A program made the position numbers and the translations under genes. 27,422 bases of DNA from an uncultured bacterium (GTDB taxonomy: Bacteria; Bacillota; Limnochordia; DTU080; JAAYLA01): assembly GCA_937983075.1 (NCBI GenBank), contig CALKAQ010000070.1, positions 1 through 27,422 of the forward strand, read 5' to 3'. Shown here one piece after another: positions 15,589 through 23,800 of the stretch (position 1 is the stretch's first letter; every line of letters begins with the position of its first letter). Under the pieces are notes generated by a model. It made no database searches, was not told the origin of the DNA, and was given only the letters and a program-made list of their open reading frames with translations.

Positions 15589-16872
15589 TTAACCTTCATG
15601 ACGCCACCATTCAACCGTTCCAGCGAAACGCTCGAGCGCCGCTTCACGCCGTTCACGCTTTTGTTCGATGCCGGCTTGAACCTGAGCAACTTGCTCGGGG
15701 GTCAACACTTCTTCCATAATGCGATTCGACTCATCGATCAGCTGCTGCGATCCTTGCTCGTAGGCGTAGTCCGAGAAAATATCAATCAGACATGGTATTA
15801 ACCGGTTGACGTCGGTTTTCGACAGCGTTCGCAAAGCGGCCATCTGCACCGTTGGAACGGGATCTTCAATGGCCAGCCGCCGTACTTGACCGGTAACTTC
15901 GCCGCTTGATTCTCTCAAGAGGCCGACCAACTCAACCCCGACTTCCCGCACGGCCGGGCTCTCTTCCCGCATCAAAGCACGCAACGTCGCGAGAAGCGGC
16001 TCTCTTTTGGCGGCACTGACTAACTGGATGACCGGCTGCGTTACCGGATCGCCTTCCTTCCAATCGAACAGGCCGATGTCCTTGTACCGCAATACAACGT
16101 CCGCCGCTTGATTGCGGGTTCTTGGATCGATGAGCACCAACCTGACCAAATCAACGACGGATTCCGGCACTCTGCGGGACTCCAACGCGGTCAAAGCCAA
16201 TTCGCGCAGCCGGGCTTGCCGAGCTTTCAGCCAGCTCACGAGCAGTGAAGCGGCACACTCTTGAGCACCTTGCAGCAGCGCCTCATACGCTTTTTTCTCA
16301 AGTCGTTCGATTTTTTCGCCAACCGGCTTGCAGTAAAACTGCGCCAGCTCTTCCATGAGTTCTTCGTCGGCAAGCTTTCCGATCAAGTAAATCGCAAGAC
16401 ACTGCAGCAAGTAATCTTTGGAGTACAAGCTCTCGCGCAGCGGCGTCCGCAATTCCTCGATCGGTGCCGCGAGTACGATGCGAATGAGTTCGCCAGCGAG
16501 CCAACCTTCTTCGGTCGCCGAAATGATACGGAACATCACGGGCAATACGTCAGCCGTGGTCAGCCGGCTGAGAATTTGCTTGGCCTCTTCGCGCGCCTCG
16601 TAAAATGAATGGCGCACGTGTCGCTCAAGGTCGGAGACAATGTCATCTGGACGGGCGTGTGTCATGATATGGCGATAAAAATGTACCTGTACGTCTTGAT
16701 CCTGACCGGAGCTGGCCAAGGCTTTCAGGAAATACCGGGCTTTGCGCGGCATGACGGCGAGCTCTTCCAGCTGCGCCCGCACGTTTGGATCCATCTCGCC
16801 ATTGTCGCCTTTTTTCAGGCGGGCAATCAATCCTTCGACCCTGAGCCTGTAGGTTTCATTATCCATTCGCAT
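15589..16872 (-). CDS. HEAT-repeat-like protein of unknown function
   Basis: A 427-residue, almost wholly helical cytoplasmic protein, not recognised as a named family. Repeated helix pairs resemble HEAT/armadillo units, for example YLLQCLAIYLIGKLADEELMEELAQ, RLRELALTALESRRVPESVVDLVRLVL, AVREVGVELVGLLRESSGEV and TVQMAALRTLSKTDVNRLIPCLIDIF. Such solenoids serve as protein or nucleic-acid docking surfaces. There is no signal peptide, no cysteine cluster and no catalytic motif. The C-terminus is charged (IEQKRERREAALERF). ATG at 16872 has GAGGGG nine bases upstream. The frame stays open in-frame to 17055 and beyond, and an N-terminal extension from an upstream GTG cannot be excluded. It has a long leader with its own promoter. 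Confidence 0.75.
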   Translation of the reverse strand: MRMDNETYRLRVEGLIARLKKGDNGEMDPNVRAQLEELAVMPRKARYFLKALASSGQDQDVQVHFYRHIMTHARPDDIVSDLERHVRHSFYEAREEAKQILSRLTTADVLPVMFRIISATEEGWLAGELIRIVLAAPIEELRTPLRESLYSKDYLLQCLAIYLIGKLADEELMEELAQFYCKPVGEKIERLEKKAYEALLQGAQECAASLLVSWLKARQARLRELALTALESRRVPESVVDLVRLVLIDPRTRNQAADVVLRYKDIGLFDWKEGDPVTQPVIQLVSAAKREPLLATLRALMREESPAVREVGVELVGLLRESSGEVTGQVRRLAIEDPVPTVQMAALRTLSKTDVNRLIPCLIDIFSDYAYEQGSQQLIDESNRIMEEVLTPEQVAQVQAGIEQKRERREAALERFAGTVEWWRHEG

Positions 16873-17270
16873 AGGCACACACCCCTCTTGTCGTAAGAGA
16901 TGTCCCCGGAAAAAGTTGGTATGCAGGCCGCGCTGAGTTGCGGCGACCGAAACATGCTCGCCTTGACCTACAGAAAACGGCTGATCCGTGAGATGGGTGA
17001 ACAAGGGGCGTTGGGGTATACGTAGCCCATAATGCCGTACATTGAGCACGGTCACTTCGCAGCGCGAAAGAGGGAAATCCCCTCACAGACAGTGCCGCGG
17101 TGCCGAGCACCGCTATTTCCGTCATGGGAAAACGATTCGGATCGAGGCCGCAGGACATTTGCAACCTGCCGACCTGAATTCAGTCACCACTTCAATCGAC
17201 ACGTTGAAGTCGTCACGGTTGTTTCGGTTGGTGCAGGCGCTGCGCCGCCCGGCACAGACGCCTCGAATTC
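16873..17270 (-). other. Long leader/intergenic region before the HEAT-like gene
   Basis: About 400 bases without a convincing gene. Read on the minus strand, downstream of the promoter at 17271-17300, it contains three nearby hairpins: CGGTGC-TCG-GCACCG (17098-17112), GAGGG-GATTT-CCCTC (17070-17084) and TTCGC-GCT-GCGAA (17056-17068). A reading frame from ATG at 17158 or 17122 (starting MTEIAVLGTAA) runs into the HEAT-like start but becomes Arg/Ser/Cys-rich and has no family match. It may be an untranslated regulatory leader or a decayed gene. Confidence 0.4.
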
Positions 17271-17300
17271 ATTATACCAAACTCGGCGTTTCCGTACCAA
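17271..17300 (-). promoter_or_regulatory. Candidate promoter upstream of the HEAT-like gene
   Basis: Minus strand: TTGGTA (17295-17300), 18 bases, perfect TATAAT (17271-17276). It begins right at the stop codon of the LolA-like gene and would give a leader of about 390 nt before the HEAT-like ATG. It is overlaid by two direct repeats. Confidence 0.55.
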
Positions 17301-17309
17301 ACTAGGCGT
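17275..17309 (-). repeat. Tandem 15-bp direct repeats with 20-bp period over the promoter
   Basis: Plus-strand TACCAAACTCGGCGT (17275-17289) and TACCAAACTAGGCGT (17295-17309) agree at 14 of 15 positions. Their starts are 20 bp apart, two DNA turns. The first overlaps the -10 and the spacer, the second the -35. A partial third copy, CCAAACT, lies at about 17312-17318 inside the LolA-like coding end. The arrangement suits cooperative binding of a repressor or activator (inference). Confidence 0.5.
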
Positions 17310-17907
17310 CGCCAAACTGGTAATTCTGGTATTCGACGACCAATCGGGCACCCAAGGGCCGTGCTACGGCTTCTTGACGATCAAGCACCCAGCGGCCGTT
17401 TTCAAGCCGGTACCATTGATCCACTTCGAGCCGTCCCCATGAATAGCGCAGCTCGGCGCGTGTTACCACCCACGGATCAGGCTGTATCCAAAGTCGGCCA
17501 CTTTCGGCCCCACTGCTCAGTGAAGGTTTTCGGGTTCCATCAACAATATATCGTACGGTTCCATCATCTAATTCCTCAGTCCCGATGAGGACAAGATCAA
17601 AGTTTTCCAAGGCACCCTGGATGTCGATCAAATCGCTTGCCATTTCATCCGGCATGAACGAAGGTGCACCGGTGCCGACTTCCATTTCGATTCGATCGCC
17701 GTTGCGCGTGACCTGATTGACGAACGCCCAGCGAAGAACTAGAGCCGCTCGCAATTCCACCCGCTGTTCGAATTTCATGTACGGATCGCGCATGACTTGC
17801 GACTGAGCCATTGCTTCGAGAATATCGTCGAGCGACATGGCAGACACACCCAACGTGAACATGGACAACAGAAGCGCCGTCGCAAGCAAGAGGAAAGGAC
17901 GTCGCAT
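17302..17907 (-). CDS. Secreted LolA-like (lipoprotein-carrier-fold) protein
   Basis: A 201-residue exported protein. Residues 1-23 form a Sec signal peptide (LLLATALLLSMFTLGVSA). The mature part has the shape of the LolA/RseB-like fold: an amphipathic DDILEAMAQSQ helix, then alternating strands such as KFEQRVELRAALVLRWAF, DRIEMEVGTG, DLVLIGTEELDDGTVRYIVDG, GRLWIQPDPWVVTRAELRYSWGRLEVD and a final LVVEYQNYQFGDA. The identification rests on this pattern, not on a unique motif. There is no lipobox Cys. In Gram-positives this fold occurs in extracytoplasmic proteins that may bind lipids. ATG start; GAGGGTG seven bases upstream. No close partner gene; the flavin reductase ends 125 nt upstream. Confidence 0.7.
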   Translation of the reverse strand: MRRPFLLLATALLLSMFTLGVSAMSLDDILEAMAQSQVMRDPYMKFEQRVELRAALVLRWAFVNQVTRNGDRIEMEVGTGAPSFMPDEMASDLIDIQGALENFDLVLIGTEELDDGTVRYIVDGTRKPSLSSGAESGRLWIQPDPWVVTRAELRYSWGRLEVDQWYRLENGRWVLDRQEAVARPLGARLVVEYQNYQFGDA

Positions 17908-18031
17908 GACGCTTCACCCTCTACAAAAATAGGTTGCGTCAAAGTTCGCTCCGCTATGAGCCATATCCTGCCTGCATTGGCGGCTCCTTGGCAGCAAGTC
18001 ATTCGCCGTCCTTTTCGGGCGGTGAGCGATG

Positions 18032-18514
18032 TCAGGCATCGAGTGTCAACGATGTAAAGCGTCCTCGAAAGAAAACCAGTGGATCGCCGCTGCTGGAGGC
18101 CAGCTTTTTCACCCGGGCAACATAGATGGTGTGATCCCCGCCGTCATACGCGTGTTCCAAGGTGCAATCGAGCCACGCCAAAGCCCCTGCCAGCACCGGA
18201 GCGTCTGCGACGTCCAATTGCCATTCCGGTCGGACGGCTTCAACCGGCTGACCGGCGTACAGACGAGCGATATCCTCTTGACGGGAGGATAAAATATTCA
18301 CGGCGAAGTCCTTGATTTCACGGATCAAATGGTGCGTCTTGTTTTTCTTGTCCACGCAAACCAAGATCAAAGGCGGATCCAGCGAGACGGAAGTAAAGGA
18401 ATTGGCGGTCATTCCGTGCACCCCATCGGGGGCAGCCATACTGAGGACGGTTACTCCAGTAGCAAATTGACCGACCGTCGAGCGGAATTCCCGGCTGTCA
18501 AATGTCACCAACAA
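18032..18514 (-). CDS. Flavin reductase family protein (FMN-binding split barrel)
   Basis: About 160 residues of the flavin reductase-like family, the small component that supplies reduced flavin to two-component monooxygenases, or a stand-alone NAD(P)H:flavin oxidoreductase. Seen: EFRSTVGQFATGVTVLS, GMTANSFTSVSLDPPLILVCVDKKN, FAVNILSSRQEDIA, LAWLDCTLEHAYDGGDHTIYVARV and PLVFFRGRF, all family landmarks. No monooxygenase gene is nearby, so the partner is unknown. The ribosome site AAGGAGG touches ATG at 18520, too close to serve it; the TTG codons at 18514 and 18511 are 6 and 9 bases away, so a TTG start is more likely. It is divergent from the metallo-hydrolase gene. Confidence 0.9.
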   Translation of the reverse strand: MLVTFDSREFRSTVGQFATGVTVLSMAAPDGVHGMTANSFTSVSLDPPLILVCVDKKNKTHHLIREIKDFAVNILSSRQEDIARLYAGQPVEAVRPEWQLDVADAPVLAGALAWLDCTLEHAYDGGDHTIYVARVKKLASSSGDPLVFFRGRFTSLTLDA

Positions 18515-18574
18515 CGCCATCCTCCTTGTTTGCTTGCTGCACGGCTTCGGCTTCCCGCGTGCAAAAAGGAACCG

Positions 18575-18603
18575 TTGACACGGACAGCAAAAGGTGATAC
18601 CTA
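18575..18603 (+). promoter_or_regulatory. Weak candidate promoter of the metallo-hydrolase gene
   Basis: A perfect TTGACA (18575-18580), 17 bases, then TACCTA (18598-18603), preceded by TGA so that it resembles an extended -10. The -10 itself is poor. Confidence 0.3.
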
Positions 18604-18676
18604 CTGTCATATCTTACTCTATTTGCCGCTGAACGCACAAAGCGGCCGTTCAAGGCATGATCGAGGTGACCGCTCA

Positions 18677-19312
18677 ATGTCTGTTTTGAAAATTGCCGTC
18701 TATCCGGTCGGTCCGTTGGCTACGAATACATACCTTGTGTACGATGAAACGACGCGCAAAGCCGTGGTGATCGATCCGGGACTCGACTGCGACGTCGTCT
18801 TGGAAGCGGCGCAAGACTTGCACGTCGAGCACATTTTGCTGACGCACACGCACTACGACCACATCGGCGGTGTTCGTCGCTTTAAGGAGCAGACCGGTGC
18901 CAAAATCTGGGTTCACGAGTTGGAACGCTCCTGGCTGCAAGACCCTGTCAAAAATTTGTCTGCCGTGGCGCAGTGGAATCCCGAACCGGTTACGGCACCG
19001 GATGCGGACGAGGTATGGCATGGCGGCGAGCGGCTGAACTTCTTGGGGATGCCCGTCGAGGTATTGTTTACGCCCGGACACAGTCCCGGCCACGTATCGC
19101 TGAAATTCGGCGATGTCGTCTTTGGCGGTGACGCGCTGTTCGCCGGTTCCATCGGGCGCACCGATCTGCCGAGAGGCGACCACCGGCAACTGCTCGAAAG
19201 CATTCGACGTGAACTTTTGGCCTTGCCTGACGAAACACGGGTGTTCCCAGGCCACGGCCCGGCCACGACGATCGGCGATGAGCGAAAAAACAACCCGTTC
19301 CTCCAGGAATAG
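18677..19312 (+). CDS. Metallo-beta-lactamase-fold hydrolase, glyoxalase II-like (YqgX-like)
   Basis: A 211-residue binuclear-zinc hydrolase of the glyoxalase II group that probably hydrolyses a thioester such as S-lactoyl-thiol conjugates (the exact substrate is unknown; Gram-positives often use bacillithiol). Seen: ATNTYLVYDE, the core HTHYDH at 57-62, GHSPGHVSL (third His), FGGDALFAGSIGRTDLP (bridging Asp) and VFPGHGPATT (last His). It lacks the long C-terminal glutathione-binding domain, so it is not a classical GloB. ATG with GAGGTGA seven bases upstream. It converges on the M42 peptidase gene with a 17-base gap and no obvious terminator between them. Confidence 0.93.
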   Translation: MSVLKIAVYPVGPLATNTYLVYDETTRKAVVIDPGLDCDVVLEAAQDLHVEHILLTHTHYDHIGGVRRFKEQTGAKIWVHELERSWLQDPVKNLSAVAQWNPEPVTAPDADEVWHGGERLNFLGMPVEVLFTPGHSPGHVSLKFGDVVFGGDALFAGSIGRTDLPRGDHRQLLESIRRELLALPDETRVFPGHGPATTIGDERKNNPFLQE

Positions 19313-19329
19313 TGACGGCTGGCCGGCAT

Positions 19330-20400
19330 TCAGCCCTTGTCGACGATTTCCTGCACCGTCGCGGCGTCCAAAGAACGGACGAGTGTGACGAGAAGCCGTA
19401 TGGTGTTCTCCAAATCATCCCGATGGATGATTGCCGCATGCGAGTGAATGTAGCGGGTGGGAACGCAGAGCGCAACCGTCGGAACGCCCTTGCCAAAAAG
19501 ATGGATACGGCCTGCATCCGTGCCGCCTCCCGCCATGCTGTCAAACTGCAGGGGAATACCTTCCGCCTCGGCCATGTCGATGACATAGTCTCGCAGTCCA
19601 CGATGCGGCACCATGCTGCGATCGTAGAGCAGCAAGCAAGGCCCCTTCCCCAGCTTGGCACGTGCTTCTTCAGGTTTCATGCCGGGGGTGTCTCCCGCAA
19701 TGCACACATCGACCGCGATGCCGATATCGGGCTGCACGGCAAAGGTGCTCGTTTCCGCCCCCCGCAGCCCGACTTCTTCTTGGACGGTGGCCACTCCGTA
19801 GAGGATGTTGGGGTGTTCGCCGACGGTCCGCATCGTCTCCAGCACGGCCACACAGCCCGCTCGATTGTCCCACGCTTTCGCCATCAAGAACTTATCGTTG
19901 GCGAGCGGCGTAAACGGACAGATCGGCACAGCGGGATCCCCCGGCCGCACGCCGGCCTCGCGTGCTTCTTCGGCGGAAGCGACGCCAATATCGATGAACA
20001 TGTCTTTCATTTCGACGGGCTTTTTGCGTTCTTCGGCGGGCAGCACATGGGGCGGTTTGGATCCGATCACCCCGGTCAGCGCACCCTTCCGAGTATGAAT
20101 GCGCACGCGTTGTGCCAGCATCACTTGTTCCCACCAGCCGCCGAGAGGTTCAAAGCGAAGAAATCCTTCGTCGGTGATGTCGGTGATGAGAAAACCGACC
20201 TCATCGAGGTGGGCCGCCAGCATCAACTTGGGTCCGCTGACATCACCGTGACGGACGGCAATAAGGCTGCCGAGATGATCGCGCTCAATTTGAGCGCTTC
20301 CTTCGAGATATCCCTCCATGAGCTTGCGGACTTCGTGCTCTTGTCCTGGCACTCCGTCGCATTCGGTGAGTGCTCGGCATCGCTGCAACAAATCATCCAT
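19330..20400 (-). CDS. M42 family metallopeptidase (glutamyl aminopeptidase/CelM-like)
   Basis: A 356-residue cytosolic aminopeptidase of the M42 (TET/YsdC/FrvX) family, which forms dodecameric tetrahedra and trims peptides. Zinc and catalytic residues are visible: His64 and Asp66 (AAHLDEVG), Asp in AKAWDNRAGC, the catalytic Glu and zinc Glu in VQEEVGLRGA, Asp in AVDVCIAGD, and the final His in TRYIHSHAA. ATG at 20400 fits the family N-terminus, with AAAGGGG upstream; a longer reading to 20445 is less likely. It is divergent from the small membrane protein. Confidence 0.94.
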   Translation of the reverse strand: MDDLLQRCRALTECDGVPGQEHEVRKLMEGYLEGSAQIERDHLGSLIAVRHGDVSGPKLMLAAHLDEVGFLITDITDEGFLRFEPLGGWWEQVMLAQRVRIHTRKGALTGVIGSKPPHVLPAEERKKPVEMKDMFIDIGVASAEEAREAGVRPGDPAVPICPFTPLANDKFLMAKAWDNRAGCVAVLETMRTVGEHPNILYGVATVQEEVGLRGAETSTFAVQPDIGIAVDVCIAGDTPGMKPEEARAKLGKGPCLLLYDRSMVPHRGLRDYVIDMAEAEGIPLQFDSMAGGGTDAGRIHLFGKGVPTVALCVPTRYIHSHAAIIHRDDLENTIRLLVTLVRSLDAATVQEIVDKG

Positions 20401-20432
20401 GATAAACCGCCCCTTTTCAGCAGGAGAATACC

Positions 20433-20445
20433 TTGATTCGATCAA
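20433..20445. promoter_or_regulatory. Inverted repeat in the M42/small membrane protein divergent region
   Basis: TTGAT-TCG-ATCAA, a perfect 5-bp inverted repeat with a 3-base centre, midway in the 85-nt divergent gap. Its TTGATT could also be a -35 for the plus-strand gene (17 bases before TATGGA). An operator or chance. Confidence 0.25.
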
Positions 20446-20485
20446 CTTCTTTACCTATGGAAGCTTAACGCAAGGAGAAGGTTTT

Positions 20486-20707
20486 ATGCGAAAACTCGGG
20501 AAAGCATTGAGCAAAGTGACCGTGTTCGCCATGGTCTTAGGGTTAATTATCGCGTGGTGGCAGCTGTCTCGGCAAGATACCGCCGTCGGCGAGGTCTTGA
20601 CGACCGGTTTATATGTCGTCGGGGGTGTCGTCCTGATGTTCGGTCTGTTGGTTGGCGGTGGCAAAGTCATCGGCTATTTGGTCCATCGCGGCAACCCGCC
20701 CGAATAA
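20486..20707 (+). CDS. Small two-helix membrane protein
   Basis: A 73-residue protein, not recognised. It has a basic N-terminus (MRKLGKALSK), a membrane helix at about 11-26 (TVFAMVLGLIIAWW), a short polar loop (QLSRQDTAVGE) and a second hydrophobic stretch at about 38-60 rich in Gly and Val, then a short basic tail (VHRGNPPE). A good ribosome site AAGGAG lies eight bases before ATG. It lies 125 nt before the chelatase H gene on the same strand and could be co-transcribed with it, but the gap contains no clear promoter or terminator to decide this. Confidence 0.7.
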   Translation: MRKLGKALSKVTVFAMVLGLIIAWWQLSRQDTAVGEVLTTGLYVVGGVVLMFGLLVGGGKVIGYLVHRGNPPE

Positions 20708-20764
20708 TTGCGCGTGCTGCGCTCAGGCAGCTGCGGAAGGTTTTTCGCTTCAGCATCCCGAAGA

Positions 20765-20776
20765 CGACCTAGGTCG
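20765..20776. promoter_or_regulatory. 12-bp perfect palindrome upstream of the chelatase operon
   Basis: CGACCTAGGTCG, a perfect palindrome 57 bases before the H-subunit start, in a 125-nt gap with no recognisable promoter, riboswitch or terminator. It may be a regulator site; its function is a guess. Confidence 0.25.
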
Positions 20777-20832
20777 AGCATGAACGGTCCAGGACAACGG
20801 GCCCATTTCATCCCACGAGCGAGGTCTGCACA

Positions 20833-23800
20833 TTGTCCCTACGCATCGTCTTAGTGTGTGCTGAATCGAACATGGTTCCGGCTGCTCGCCAAGCGGCCCG
20901 GCAGGCTGAAGTGATCCTTGACGCTTACCTGGCGCATGACGTCCACGAACGTGAGCACGAAATCGGCGCAGCCCTCGACAAGGCCGACGTGCTCATCATG
21001 AGCATGATCAACGTGGACGCCGCCTGTCAAAGCTTGACGAACTTGCTGCGTCGCCGGCAGCCGCGTTTTGTGCTGCCGATTCACTGCCAACCGGAGCTGC
21101 TGGCCTTTTTCCGCCTTGACGACTTTTCGGGAGACATGTTGCACGAGAGCGGCTTTCTCGCCCGAGCGGGCGCAGCGTTGGCGGAGGCGGGAATTCGCGT
21201 CCCGCCCGTTGCAGCAGCCCTCCTGGCAACACTGCCGCGTGCACTCGAGCATTTTCCGGCTGTCGAACCGCTGGTACGCCTGCGTCCGTACGCCGTCGCG
21301 GCATCATTGTGGCAGCAGGCGACACCTGACCATCTGGAGCGCCTATTCGTCTATCTTAACGAGCTCGCATCCAATGACAAGGAACCGCCGGTTCCGGTCA
21401 TTGACGTCCAACCGCGGACGGCCTTGTGGCATCCGGCGGCGGACCAGTTGTTCACTTCTGCCGATGCCTACATGCGCTGGTACGAAACGTTCCTCGGCGA
21501 CCGGCCTGTCGCGTTGGCCGATCGCCCCCGTGTCGGTGTCATTTTATTCCGCCAGCTGGTCCTTTCCGGTGACACAGCGCACTACCGGGCGTGCATCGAA
21601 GCGCTGGAGCGAGCCGGGCTGGCCGTGATCGCCGGTTTTTCGGGCCTCGACAATACACCGCTGGTCGAAAACCTTTTTCGTCCGTTCGGCATCGAATTGC
21701 TGTTGAATCTGACCGGCTTTAATCTCGTCGGTTCCATGGGCAGCCCCAACCCGGAAGCGGCGGTTCAACTGCTCGACAAGTTGAACGTTCCTTACATCGT
21801 TGCGGGTCCACTGCTGTTCCAATCGCTGCAGGAATGGCTGGACGATCCGATCGGGCTCGCTCCGACACAAACGGCTCTCCAAGTTGTGCTGCCGGAAATA
21901 GAAGGCGGCATCGAACCGCGTGTGATCGGCGCCCGCCACTCGGGCGAACATTTCGAGCCGATTGTGGACCATGTTGAACGGCTCGCCCGCAGAGTGGCAC
22001 GCTGGATTCAACTTCGTCGCAAACCGGTCGCCGAACGGCGCCTGGCCATTTCCATCTTCAGCTTCCCACCTGACAAAGGGGCCGTCGGCACCGCCGCATA
22101 TCTCGACGTCTTCGCGAGCCTTCATGCATTCCTTCACGCGCTCGCCGCCGAAGGCTACGATGTGGGCGAACTACCCGCAAGCCCCGAGGACGTGCTCGCT
22201 CGCGTGCTCGGCGGACCGGCGGCGACACGTGCCGGCGCCGTGCCTGCCTATGACAAGGTGAGCACTGCCGACTACAAACGCATGGTCCCCTATTATCAGC
22301 ACATCGAATCGGTTTTCGGACCGGCACCCGGACAGCTCGACAGCGACGGGCGAAGCCTTGCTATCCGCGGCGCGGCGTTCGGCAACGTTTTCGTGGGGAT
22401 TCAGCCGAGCTTCGGCTACGAGGGCGATCCGATGCGTTTGTTGTTTGAGAAAAACGCCACGCCCTCCCACAGCTTTGCCGCCTATTACGCTTGGCTCGAA
22501 AAGCGCTGGCAAGCCGATGCGATCATTCATTTCGGCACGCACGGTTCCTTGGAATTCATGCCAGGCAAACAAGTCGGCTTGTCGACGTCCTGTTATCCGG
22601 AGCTGCTGATTGGGGACGCACCGCATTTGTACTTTTATTCGATCAACAACCCGTCCGAGGCGACCATCGCCAAACGGCGCAGCGGAGCCGTTACAATCAG
22701 CTACTTGAGTCCTCCGCTCGCTGCAGCGGGGCTGTACCGTGAGCTGCGCCAGCTGCAGGACGACGTGGAGCGATGGTATCGGGCCGCCACTCCGGCGGAA
22801 CGCGACGCACGCTGGCGTGACATCGTATCAGCCGTGCGGGCGGCTCGCTTCGAAAACGACCTGATCGCCCACGGCTTCGATGCGGATACCGTTCATGCGA
22901 CCCCGCCTCCGGCGCTCCCGCTTGCCGAACAAGGAAAAATGGTGGACGCTCTCCGAAGCGCTCTGCGCGAGATCGAGCAGCGACTCATCCCGATCGGCTT
23001 GCACGTTGCCGGGCGCCCGCTGGATCCGGAAGCGCGCGCTGCGTTCATTGCCGCCGAGTTTCGTGTAGGCAGACAAAACCAAGGTCTGCCTCCGCTGCCC
23101 GACTATTTGGCACGCACACTGCGCCTGTCGCCAACAGAAGCTGAAGCGCTCAGCCACGAGTTCGCCCGGGTGGCTGCCGGCGAAGGTCCCGAAGGCTTTG
23201 CGGCACGGCTGCAAGCGAAGCTCGCCGAGGCGGCCGATGCGGATGAAGCGCAAGCCGTAATCCAGCGCTGGACCGAGCATGTGCGAGTTTACCGTCAACG
23301 GCTGGAACCGCTTGGCGAACTGCCGGCCTTGCTGCGTGGTGCGGCCGGAGGCTACATTCCGCCGAGCCCGGGAGGAGATCCGGTGCGCATGCCCGATGTG
23401 CTGCCGTCGGGCCGCAACATCCACGCCCTCGATCCGTACCGTATTCCGTCGTCGGCAGCTGCCGCCGCTGCCAAACGCACCGTGGAAAAGCTGCTCGCCC
23501 GGCTGAAGCGCGAACAAGGCGATTACCCTGAAAGCATCGCCATGGTCCTGTGGGGAACGGACAATATCAAAACGCATGGCGAAGGCGTCGCGCAAGCCTT
23601 GCATTTGCTCGGCGTCGAAGCGTGTCCCGACTCCTTGGGCCGCATGACTCGCTTGCGCCTGATTCCGCTGGAGGAGTTGAAGCGCCCGCGCATCGACGTC
23701 GTCATGACGGTGTCCGGCATCTTCCGTGACATTTTCCCGACAGTGATGGACTTGCTCGATCGTGCCGTCCAAATGGCGGCATCGGCGGACGAGCCTCCCG

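Noticed and set aside
16873..17301. tRNA or other standard RNA gene in the 400-base gap
   Set aside because: No cloverleaf, TTCGA arm or known RNA signature was found; only simple hairpins.
17032..17442. Plus-strand frame across the HEAT-like leader and the LolA-like 3' end
   Set aside because: It overlaps a supported gene by 140 bases, has no ribosome site, and its sequence has no family resemblance.
20712..20746. Intrinsic terminator after the small membrane protein gene
   Set aside because: The stem GCTGC/GCAGC is short and the T5 tract comes nine bases after it, so it lacks canonical geometry.
20708..20832. Cobalamin riboswitch before the chelatase operon
   Set aside because: No B12 box (GCCACTG) or the usual scaffold was seen, and the gap of 125 bases is too short for a full cobalamin riboswitch.
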